DNA from: Luminiphilus sp.
GTDB lineage: Bacteria > Pseudomonadota > Gammaproteobacteria > Pseudomonadales > Halieaceae
NCBI GenBank assembly: GCA_029251065.1
Contig: JAQXEB010000183.1
Coordinates: 1 to 12,156 of the forward strand
DNA length: 12,156 nt
Direction of reading: 5' to 3'
Shown here: piece after piece, positions 1 to 6,377 of the stretch
Numbering within the stretch: the first letter of the stretch is position 1
How the letters are laid out: every line of letters starts with the position of its first letter
The notes under the pieces: model-generated
Databases searched by the model: none
What the model was told of the DNA's origin: nothing
The model's input: the letters and a program-made list of their open reading frames with translations, nothing else
Made by a program: the position numbers and the translations under genes

Positions 1-1862
1 ATGTCCTCAAAACAATCGGGGCGCAGATTTTTGATCAACTCCTTCATGCCACGACTTTCTAACTGAAATACCGCCGTCGTTCGAGCGCTTTGAAGGAGGC
101 GGTAAACGTCGCCGTCGTCTAATGGAATCTGATTAATATCAACCGGCGCCTCAATATCAGTGCGCTGATTAATCATGGCCACTGCCCAGTCAATAATGGT
201 CAGCGTGCGCAATCCCAAAAAGTCGAACTTTACGAGCCCAGCGTCCTCAACATCATTCTTATCGTATTGAGTGACCAGTCCTTGGCCTTCTTCGTCACAA
301 AACAGTGGCGAGAAATCAGTGAGCTTTGACGGTGCAATGACGACCCCACCTGCGTGCTTGCCGGCGTTTCGCGTTAAGCCCTCAAGCTGAACCGCCATAT
401 CCCAAATTTCTTGCGCGGCAGAATCTTCCTGTAACAGGTTGACCAGTTGTTCTTCCTGCTCCAGCGCCTTTTCAAGTGTCATTCCAACTTCAAAAGGGAT
501 GAGCTTGGACATCTTATCGGCGAGGGCGTATGGCTTGTCTTGCACGCGTGCCACGTCACGAACAACCGCCTTGGCTGCCATTGTGCCGAACGTGATGATC
601 TGCGACACCGCATCGCGTCCATAGGTATTGGCTACGTAGTCAATGACCTCGTCACGCCGATCCATACAAAAATCGACGTCGAAGTCAGGCATCGAAACCC
701 GCTGAGGGTTGAGAAAGCGCTCAAACAGTAAATCGTATTCAATCGGGTCGACATCGGTAATCTCAAGCGCATAAGCCACCAATGAGCCTGCGCCCGAACC
801 CCGCCCCGGTCCTACCGGGATCCCATTGACCTTCCCCCAGCGAATAAAGTCCATCACGACGAGGAAATAACCGGGGAAACCCATTTGATTAATGATGCCG
901 AGCTCGAACTTGAGGCGGTCGCGATACGTCGACTCCTGCGCGACGCTGAGCTGCTCTAAACGTCGATCGAGCCCCTCGTTCGATAGATCCTCAAGGTGCT
1001 GCTCAATACTCACCCCCGCGGGGGTTGGAAAGTCTGGTAAATAGGCCTTACCGAGCTCGATCTCAAGTGAGCATCGTGACGCAATGTGTACCGTGTTCTC
1101 GATGGCCTCAGGGATGTCCGCAAACAACGCTAACATTTCTTCCGAAGACTTCAGGTACTGCTGCTCAGAGTAATGGCGCGCGCGACGCGGGTCATTTAAG
1201 GTCCGCCCGTCGCCAATACACACACGCGCCTCATGCGCATCGAACTCGCCCGGATTGAGAAAGCACACCTCATTTGTCGCAACCACGGGACACTCATGAC
1301 GCTCAGCCAATGCAACGGCCGCATGCAAATAGTCCTCTTCGTATTCACGTCCGGTTCGCTGAAGCTCTAAATAGAAACGATCGGGAAAATGGTCCATCCA
1401 CCAGGTCAATGCGGTCTTGGCTTCCTGATCTCGACCTGCCAGTAAATGCTGACCGACATCGCCCTTACGCCCCCCAGACAAAACGAGAAGACCGTCACGC
1501 TGCGGCTCTATCCACTCCCGGCGAAGTAGTGGTTTTCCAAGGACTTGACCTTCTTGATACGCGCGTGAAATAAGAATCGTGAGATTGCGATATCCCGTAT
1601 GATTTTGAGCCAGAAACGTCACTTGGCTGCGACGCTCATCCTCCTCCAAAAGCTGAAAATCTGCTCCGATGATCAGCTTGACACCCTCTCGTTCAGCCGC
1701 CTTGTACGCTTTGATAAGACCAAAAAAATTAGTCCGATCTGTCACCGCGACGGCCGGCATACCGGCGGCCGAAACAGACTTCATAAGGGGTGTAACACGC
1801 ACGAGACCGTCCACAAGGGAGAACTCTGAATGAACGCGCAGATGAACAAATGAAGGGATCAT
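1..1862 (-). CDS. dnaE: DNA polymerase III alpha subunit, N-terminal 620 codons (partial, runs off left edge)
   Basis: Catalytic polymerase of the replicative DNA polymerase III holoenzyme. I read the minus frame triplet by triplet from the ATG at 1862 to the window edge and found no stop, so this is an intact 5' part (620 codons) of a protein usually near 1,160 residues. It opens with a PHP domain (FVHLRVHSEFSLVDG, residues 5-19). The second His of the active HxHxH motif is Arg, as in E. coli, so the PHP site looks degenerate and proofreading would need a separate DnaQ. The polymerase core shows GPGRGSGAGS, then PDFDVDFC with the catalytic pair Asp395 and Asp397, and a third acidic residue, Asp547, in KFDFLGLRTLTI. 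The fragment ends in RPDCFEDI, just before the conserved block that follows in DnaE. The start lies 8 nt after the rnhB stop, and a GAGG inside the end of rnhB is the only visible ribosome-binding site. The fingers C-terminus, clamp-binding and OB regions are outside the window. Confidence 0.97.
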   Translation of the reverse strand, partial: MIPSFVHLRVHSEFSLVDGLVRVTPLMKSVSAAGMPAVAVTDRTNFFGLIKAYKAAEREGVKLIIGADFQLLEEDERRSQVTFLAQNHTGYRNLTILISRAYQEGQVLGKPLLRREWIEPQRDGLLVLSGGRKGDVGQHLLAGRDQEAKTALTWWMDHFPDRFYLELQRTGREYEEDYLHAAVALAERHECPVVATNEVCFLNPGEFDAHEARVCIGDGRTLNDPRRARHYSEQQYLKSSEEMLALFADIPEAIENTVHIASRCSLEIELGKAYLPDFPTPAGVSIEQHLEDLSNEGLDRRLEQLSVAQESTYRDRLKFELGIINQMGFPGYFLVVMDFIRWGKVNGIPVGPGRGSGAGSLVAYALEITDVDPIEYDLLFERFLNPQRVSMPDFDVDFCMDRRDEVIDYVANTYGRDAVSQIITFGTMAAKAVVRDVARVQDKPYALADKMSKLIPFEVGMTLEKALEQEEQLVNLLQEDSAAQEIWDMAVQLEGLTRNAGKHAGGVVIAPSKLTDFSPLFCDEEGQGLVTQYDKNDVEDAGLVKFDFLGLRTLTIIDWAVAMINQRTDIEAPVDINQIPLDDGDVYRLLQSARTTAVFQLESRGMKELIKNLRPDCFED

Positions 1863-1870
1863 GGTTGCTA

Positions 1871-2461
1871 TTAAACCTCGTCTTCGCGGTCTAGCAAACG
1901 GGCAACGGGGGCAAAACTTTTACGGTGCATGGGTGTGACGCCAAGGTGTCGCAAAGCTTCTAGGTGTTGTACGGTCGGATACCCTTTGTGCTTGGCCAGG
2001 CCGTACCCCGGGTACGCCTCATCGAGCACCTTCATCTCACGATCACGTGTGACCTTTGCAATGATCGATGCGGCGCTAATGCAGGGCACGGAGCCATCAC
2101 CACCGACAATAGCCTCTGCTGTAAAACTCCACGTCGGCAGCTTGTTTCCATCGACCAAGACATGGTCGGGTCTAACTGAGAGCGACTCGACGGCACGTTT
2201 CATGGCGAGTAGAGACGCGTTCAAAATGTTCAGTCGATCGATTTCTTCAACACTTGCGCGTCCAACGGCCCAGCACACCGCGGTCTCCTTAATCGTCTCA
2301 AACAGCGCTTCGCGTTTTCGTTCTGTGAGCTTTTTGGAGTCGTTCAAACCTTGCGGGAGCTCGCGCCCTAGAATGACGGCTGCCGCAACCACGTCGCCCG
2401 CCAGTGGGCCTCGTCCCACTTCGTCACAACCGGCAACCATGAGGGGCTCAGATCCGATCAT
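1871..2461 (-). CDS. rnhB: Ribonuclease HII
   Basis: Cytosolic endonuclease that cuts the RNA strand of RNA/DNA hybrids and starts removal of single ribonucleotides from DNA. The 196-residue product matches the usual length of the bacterial enzyme. The N-terminal DEVGRG motif supplies Asp13 and Glu14; the DGN motif gives Asp104, and GGDGSVPCISAASI gives Asp122, so all four metal-binding acidic residues are present at family spacing. LNDSKKL (39-45), KVTRD and HKGYPT (158-163) are further family signatures. The chosen ATG overlaps the 3' end of lpxB by 14 nt. An internal ATG at 2440 (Met8) would remove the overlap and still keep DEVGRG, so the exact start is slightly uncertain. The order lpxB-rnhB-dnaE is the classic gammaproteobacterial order, and the overlap suggests translational coupling to lpxB. 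Confidence 0.97.
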   Translation of the reverse strand: MIGSEPLMVAGCDEVGRGPLAGDVVAAAVILGRELPQGLNDSKKLTERKREALFETIKETAVCWAVGRASVEEIDRLNILNASLLAMKRAVESLSVRPDHVLVDGNKLPTWSFTAEAIVGGDGSVPCISAASIIAKVTRDREMKVLDEAYPGYGLAKHKGYPTVQHLEALRHLGVTPMHRKSFAPVARLLDREDEV

Positions 2462-3590
2462 GACTTAACAACTCTTCCAAGGCGTCGACTGAACGCACGG
2501 CAAAGTCGCCACCAATACTGTCACTCAACTCCGCAAATCGCATTTTTTGATAATCGCCTGCATCACCAAATGTATCCAACACTGACCGATATAGGTTCTC
2601 CACCGTCGCATCTCCCTGCAGGAATTCCGGGGCTATTTCGCCACCCGCGATGACATTGGGAAGACCCACGTAGGGAATAGTCACTAAACGACTTAAAATT
2701 TGCCAAGACAGCCAGCCCATTCGATAGGCAATCGTCATTGGCCGTCCAATGAGCATCGCCTCGAGCGTCGTGGTGCCCGAGGCGCACAACACGGAATCAG
2801 AAGCGACCATGGCCAACCGGCTTTGCCCTTCAATGACGTTGAATCGATCGTGTTCAATCGGCATAAAATGATTAATTTGGTCGAGTCGCTCGGCAGAGGC
2901 CGCGGGAACAACCACTTGAAGCTCACTGTCCGTCGCAAGGAGCTTCATAATCACCTGAGCAAACACAGGTGCGAGATGCTCGATCTCGCTCGCACGACTG
3001 CCGGGCATACATACGAGCACCTTCCCCGATTGCGACAGTCCCAAATATTTGCGCGCGGTGTGCTGATCGGGCATCGCAGAAAGGTCCTCCATCAGAGGGT
3101 GACCAACACAAACTGCTTTCACGCCATGATCAATGTAAAAATCGCGTTCAAAAGGCAGCAGACAGAGCATTAAATCGACTGACTTTTTAATGTTGTGAAT
3201 GCGACCCGGACGCCAGGCCCACACCGATGGGCTGACCAGATGCGCCGTCTTTATCCCTTTCGACCTCAGTGAACGCTCAAGTGACAGATTAAAGTCAGGA
3301 CTGTCGATACCCAGAAATAGCTCGGGCTCTGTCTGCAACATGTGCTGCTTTACGGCACGCCTGATCGACAATAGCTCCGGCAATCGTTTAAGGGGCTCGA
3401 CTAAGCCAAAGACAGATAAGCGCTCCATATCATGGAGGCTTTGAAGCCCGTGGAGCGCCATAAGCTCACCACCAACGCCCGTAAACTTAAGACCATCATT
3501 GCGGTAGCTCAATTCCCTGAGAACCGCACCGCCTAAAATATCGCCACTTTTTTCACCAGCGAGAGCGCCGATGTGACGTGCTTGAACCAT
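2448..3590 (-). CDS. lpxB: Lipid-A-disaccharide synthase
   Basis: Membrane-associated inverting glycosyltransferase (GT19 family) that joins 2,3-diacylglucosamine-1-phosphate (lipid X) to UDP-2,3-diacylglucosamine, forming the beta-1,6-linked lipid A disaccharide and releasing UDP. The 380-residue length is typical. Visible signatures are LAGEKSGDILGG (10-21, usually GExSGD), GIDSPDFN (94-101, holding the conserved aspartates), HLVSPSVWAWRPGR (117-130), LLPFERDFY (144-152), the nucleotide-sugar region GSRASEIEHL (197-206), ASGTTTLEAML (270-280) and PNVIAGGEIAPEFLQ (311-325). The start ATG overlaps the lpxA stop by one base (TAATG), with a short AGG just upstream inside lpxA. The gene ends inside rnhB. 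It sits directly after lpxD-fabZ-lpxA, so the acylation and condensation steps are transcribed together. Confidence 0.97.
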   Translation of the reverse strand: MVQARHIGALAGEKSGDILGGAVLRELSYRNDGLKFTGVGGELMALHGLQSLHDMERLSVFGLVEPLKRLPELLSIRRAVKQHMLQTEPELFLGIDSPDFNLSLERSLRSKGIKTAHLVSPSVWAWRPGRIHNIKKSVDLMLCLLPFERDFYIDHGVKAVCVGHPLMEDLSAMPDQHTARKYLGLSQSGKVLVCMPGSRASEIEHLAPVFAQVIMKLLATDSELQVVVPAASAERLDQINHFMPIEHDRFNVIEGQSRLAMVASDSVLCASGTTTLEAMLIGRPMTIAYRMGWLSWQILSRLVTIPYVGLPNVIAGGEIAPEFLQGDATVENLYRSVLDTFGDAGDYQKMRFAELSDSIGGDFAVRSVDALEELLSHDRI

Positions 3591-4360
3591 TACCTGACGA
3601 TACCGCGCTCAGATGATTTGAGAGACTCAACTAGAGGCTCGATCTCGGGCGTTTCCACAGCCAATTCTTCAAGTCTGTCAATCGCCACATCCAGCGTTAG
3701 GCCCTGACGATAGACTAACTTAAATGCCCGCCTCAGATCTGCGAGCGTTCCGTCACTGAACCCGCGACGTCGCAGTCCCTCAGTATTAATGGTTCGCGCC
3801 TCTGCCGGGCTGCCTGATACCGTGACATAAGCAGGAACATCCTTGCCGATCGCCGTGCCCATGCCGCTAAAACTGTGCGCGCCAATTTTACAAAATTGAT
3901 GCACCAACGTGTAACCCGACAGGATCGCCCAGTCGTCGACAACCACGTGACCGGCGAGGGCTGTATTGTTGACTAAAATCGTGTGGTTCTTAACCACACT
4001 GTCATGCCCTATGTGTACGTAGCACATAATCAAATTACTGTTGCCAATCGACGTATCACCGCGATCCTGAATTGTCCCCCGATGAATCGTCACACTCTCT
4101 CTGATCACATTATCGTTGCCAATGGTCAAGGTGGTCGCTTCGCCTTTGTATTTCAGGTCAGGAGTCGACTCACCAATAGAGCTGAACTGGAAAATATGGT
4201 TGCGGGCACCGATTGTCGTAGGCCCCTTAATCACAACGTGAGACTCGATAATCGTGTCCTCGCCCACCACGACATCAGCACCGATGACACAGTACGGGCC
4301 GACCTGAGCTGAAGGATGAATCTCCGCAGTGGGGTCAATGATGGCGGTCGTGTGAATCAC
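3590..4360 (-). CDS. lpxA: UDP-N-acetylglucosamine 3-O-acyltransferase
   Basis: First enzyme of lipid A synthesis: a soluble homotrimer that moves a 3-hydroxyacyl chain from ACP to the 3-OH of UDP-GlcNAc. The 256-residue protein has an N-terminal left-handed beta-helix of hexapeptide repeats (about 1-185) and a C-terminal helical part that includes GLRRRGFS (195-202). ESVTIHRGT (89-96), HIGHD (116-120; His119 aligns with catalytic His125 of E. coli) and HQFCKIGAH (154-162) are diagnostic. By alignment from memory, the E. coli Gly173 chain-length position is Met167 here, as in the C10-selective Pseudomonas enzyme, so a short 3-hydroxy chain is predicted. The start codon is GTG, 3 nt after the fabZ stop and without a clear Shine-Dalgarno, which suggests coupling to fabZ translation. 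The stop overlaps the lpxB ATG. Confidence 0.97.
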   Translation of the reverse strand: MIHTTAIIDPTAEIHPSAQVGPYCVIGADVVVGEDTIIESHVVIKGPTTIGARNHIFQFSSIGESTPDLKYKGEATTLTIGNDNVIRESVTIHRGTIQDRGDTSIGNSNLIMCYVHIGHDSVVKNHTILVNNTALAGHVVVDDWAILSGYTLVHQFCKIGAHSFSGMGTAIGKDVPAYVTVSGSPAEARTINTEGLRRRGFSDGTLADLRRAFKLVYRQGLTLDVAIDRLEELAVETPEIEPLVESLKSSERGIVR

Positions 4361-4363
4361 TGA

Positions 4364-4795
4364 TCAGCGATCCGCGCACAATATCGTAGCGGTGGCTGCT
4401 GTTTCTCCGTCCACCGCCGCTCGAACATCAAACTTCCAGATACCCCGCTTTTCACTGACGATTGAGGCTTGCAGCACCACACGATCGCCCGGTACGCAGG
4501 GCCGCTTAAATCTGAGTTTATCAACACCAACAAGGTAATAGATTGAGCCATCTTCAGGCGTTTTACCCATGGTCACAAAGCCCAAAATACCTGCGGCCTG
4601 AGCCATCGCTTCAACCAACAAAACACCCGGAAAAACGGGATTTTCGGGGAAATGACCATCAAAAAAAGGCTCGTTAATACTGAGGTTTTTATAGGCCTCT
4701 ATAGACACTCCAGGCTCTAGCGCCACGACACGATCAACAAATAAACAGGGGTACCGATGGGGAAGATGTCGCCGGATGTCTTCAATATTCATCAT
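4364..4795 (-). CDS. fabZ: 3-hydroxyacyl-[acyl-carrier-protein] dehydratase FabZ
   Basis: Hot-dog-fold dehydratase of type II fatty acid synthesis that converts 3-hydroxyacyl-ACP to trans-2-enoyl-ACP. It competes with LpxA and LpxD for 3-hydroxyacyl-ACP, so its activity sets the balance between phospholipid and lipid A. The signature GHFPENPVFPG carries the catalytic His (about residue 48), and LLVEAMAQAAG carries the catalytic Glu (about 62). The N-terminal LPHRYPCLFVDRV block has Cys where RYPFLLVDR is common. Length is about 143 residues, usual for the family. The start is ambiguous: TTG (4798), ATG (4795) and ATG (4792) are consecutive in frame. An AGGA lies 7 nt before the TTG and 10 nt before the first ATG; I chose that ATG. 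The gene follows lpxD closely and is 3 nt from lpxA. Confidence 0.96.
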   Translation of the reverse strand: MMNIEDIRRHLPHRYPCLFVDRVVALEPGVSIEAYKNLSINEPFFDGHFPENPVFPGVLLVEAMAQAAGILGFVTMGKTPEDGSIYYLVGVDKLRFKRPCVPGDRVVLQASIVSEKRGIWKFDVRAAVDGETAATATILCADR

Positions 4796-4810
4796 CAAGG
4801 TCTAATCCTT

Positions 4811-5839
4811 TCAATCACTACTGGGTTTCTCAACCATTGACTTCTCAAGGGCATCAATTCGTTTGGCCATGTCATTGAGCCTCTCGTAGCGAGCCGCATT
4901 TCTCGCCCAATCTCGAGTGGGCATTAATCCCGTGCCAGACGCGTAATGCCCGGGCGTATCAATACTGCGTGCCACACGTCCCTGACCGCCAATATGAACG
5001 TCACTGGCGACCCTCAAGTGTCCCGCAAACCCGGCTTGACCACCGACGGTGCAACGCTCGCCCAATACGGCACCGCCGGCAAAGCCGACTTGACCGGCAA
5101 TCGCGGACTGGGCACCAATGTGCACGCCATGAGCAATGTGTACTAGGTTATCAATGATCACGTCATTCTCGATAACCGTATCGTCCAGCGCGCCACGATC
5201 AATCGCACAGCCCGCACCAATTTCAACACGATCACCAATCTGCACACTGCCCAACTGTAAAATTTTCTGCCATCCCTGTTCGGTGGGCGCGAATCCAAAG
5301 CCGTCTGAGCCGATCACCGTATTCGCATGAACAAGGCAGGAGTGCCCCAGAGACACGCCGTGATAAAGACAAACACCGGCCCGCAGTTCGGAATCTCTCC
5401 CAACCTGCGCACCCGCGCCGACCCAAGCGTTGGGCCCAATCCACGCATTGTCACCAATGACAGCACCCTCATCGATAACAGCGCCGGCACCTATGTTCAG
5501 ATTAGCGCCTAAGATAGCGGAGGGTGCAACCACGGCCGTGTCGTGGACACCCAGCACCCTGACGGGTCGATTATCAAAAATGTGAGTCGCGCGCGCAAAA
5601 TCAGCGTAGGGATTATCGCTGTAAATGATCGCACCTAAAAAATCGACGGCCCAACTTTGTGGACAGATCACTGCAGAGGCGAGGGAGCCACTCAGTTGTT
5701 TGACAAACTTTTTCTGCGCAACAAAAGAAAGCGCCCCCTTCTTCGCTGAATCGAGAGGCGCTAGGCGCACCAATGACATCTCTGGATCACCTTTAAACGG
5801 TAGATCCAGTGCCTTGGCGATGTCGCCTAGCGTTGGCAT
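4811..5839 (-). CDS. lpxD: UDP-3-O-(3-hydroxyacyl)glucosamine N-acyltransferase
   Basis: Third enzyme of lipid A synthesis: a homotrimer that adds the second 3-hydroxyacyl chain, from ACP, to the 2-amino group of UDP-3-O-acylglucosamine. The 342-residue length is normal. There is an N-terminal uridine-binding domain (about 1-95), then a left-handed beta-helix of hexapeptide repeats (about 100-295; many IGxxxxIG-type steps), and a C-terminal helix (about 308-336) with coiled-coil character. SDGFGFAP (178-185) and VHIAHGVHIG (233-242; His237 aligns with the catalytic His239 of E. coli) are diagnostic. The ATG is one base after the skp stop, with an AAAGAG inside the end of skp as the likely ribosome-binding site. 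At the chain-length position known as Met290 in E. coli, I align Arg288 in GGQGRVA. Gene order skp-lpxD-fabZ supports the assignment. Confidence 0.97.
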   Translation of the reverse strand: MPTLGDIAKALDLPFKGDPEMSLVRLAPLDSAKKGALSFVAQKKFVKQLSGSLASAVICPQSWAVDFLGAIIYSDNPYADFARATHIFDNRPVRVLGVHDTAVVAPSAILGANLNIGAGAVIDEGAVIGDNAWIGPNAWVGAGAQVGRDSELRAGVCLYHGVSLGHSCLVHANTVIGSDGFGFAPTEQGWQKILQLGSVQIGDRVEIGAGCAIDRGALDDTVIENDVIIDNLVHIAHGVHIGAQSAIAGQVGFAGGAVLGERCTVGGQAGFAGHLRVASDVHIGGQGRVARSIDTPGHYASGTGLMPTRDWARNAARYERLNDMAKRIDALEKSMVEKPSSD

Positions 5840-5840
5840 T

Positions 5841-6353
5841 TTACTCTTTCGGTTGCTGGTTCAGCTTGTCGGTGACCTTTGCCGTGATGTTGTAGCCAAG
5901 ATCCGCATGGATAACCGATTGGGCCTGCAACAACAGTCCAATTTGATCGGTCTCAATAACTTCGCCCAACACCTGCCTCGCCGAGGGGACAAGCTCTTGA
6001 AAAACGCGCTGCGCATTTTGCTGTTGCAGTGACTGCAATTTCTTCGCAACGTACTCAAGATCAGCATTCTTGCTTGCAAGCTTCTGGCGAGCGGCAACCT
6101 GCTCATCGTCACTCATTGCGGCTTGGTCGCGCTGAAAGTCTTGAACCAACGTGTCCAGCTCAGCTTTGAGGCTGTCAAATTCAGCCTTGTCTTCAGCGAA
6201 GGCGTCTCCGGCTTCGAATTCACGCAGCCGTTGCTGGGCATAATCGGTCTGAAGAATTGCCTGCTCTAGGTCTACGACGGCAATACGACCCTGAGCATGC
6301 GCTACGGTCGATGCAACCAACAGTGCCATGACGGCGATTGTGCGAAACAACAT
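5841..6353 (-). CDS. skp: Periplasmic chaperone Skp/OmpH
   Basis: Trimeric jellyfish-shaped periplasmic holdase that keeps unfolded outer-membrane proteins soluble on their way to the BAM complex. The 170-residue precursor starts with a signal peptide (MLFRTIAVMALLVASTVAHA) with predicted cleavage AHA|QG after residue 20. The mature part begins with RIAVVDLEQAILQT, typical of the family's trimerisation strand, followed by a long charged, Gln/Glu/Lys/Ala-rich helical hairpin (about 40-125) that would form the tentacles. It ends with a conserved-type segment, ADLGYNITAKVTDKLN. It has a strong Shine-Dalgarno (AGGAGG, 9 nt before the ATG), the best in the window, suggesting high and independent translation. 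It lies 24 nt after bamA and one base before lpxD, the usual context. Sequence identity in this family is low, but size, signal peptide, composition and position agree. Confidence 0.94.
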   Translation of the reverse strand: MLFRTIAVMALLVASTVAHAQGRIAVVDLEQAILQTDYAQQRLREFEAGDAFAEDKAEFDSLKAELDTLVQDFQRDQAAMSDDEQVAARQKLASKNADLEYVAKKLQSLQQQNAQRVFQELVPSARQVLGEVIETDQIGLLLQAQSVIHADLGYNITAKVTDKLNQQPKE

Positions 6354-6362
6354 TGGGTATAA

Positions 6363-6368
6363 CCTCCT
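6363..6368 (-). promoter_or_regulatory. Strong Shine-Dalgarno of skp
   Basis: The minus strand reads CCAGGAGGTT in the 24-nt gap between bamA and skp. AGGAGG ends 9 nt before the skp ATG. It fixes the skp start and contrasts with the weak or absent ribosome-binding sites of lpxA, lpxB and bamA. Confidence 0.85.
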
Positions 6369-6377
6369 GGTTAGTTA

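Noticed and set aside
439..1829. Several plus-strand open frames of 61-99 codons, which could suggest that no gene is present at the left end
   Set aside because: The minus frame is open without a stop from 1862 to position 3 and reads as DnaE throughout, so these are shadows.
2008..2020. Near-palindrome GTACCCCGGGTAC in rnhB
   Set aside because: It comes from the codons of the conserved YPGYG motif and has an odd centre; no sign of function.
1929..2468. 179-codon open frame on the plus strand opposite rnhB
   Set aside because: It lies wholly antisense to a well-conserved rnhB with all catalytic residues, and its composition looks like a reverse-frame shadow.
2700..3173. 157-codon plus-strand open frame opposite lpxB
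   Set aside because: Antisense to intact lpxB; rich in His, Arg and Asn, with no recognisable domain.
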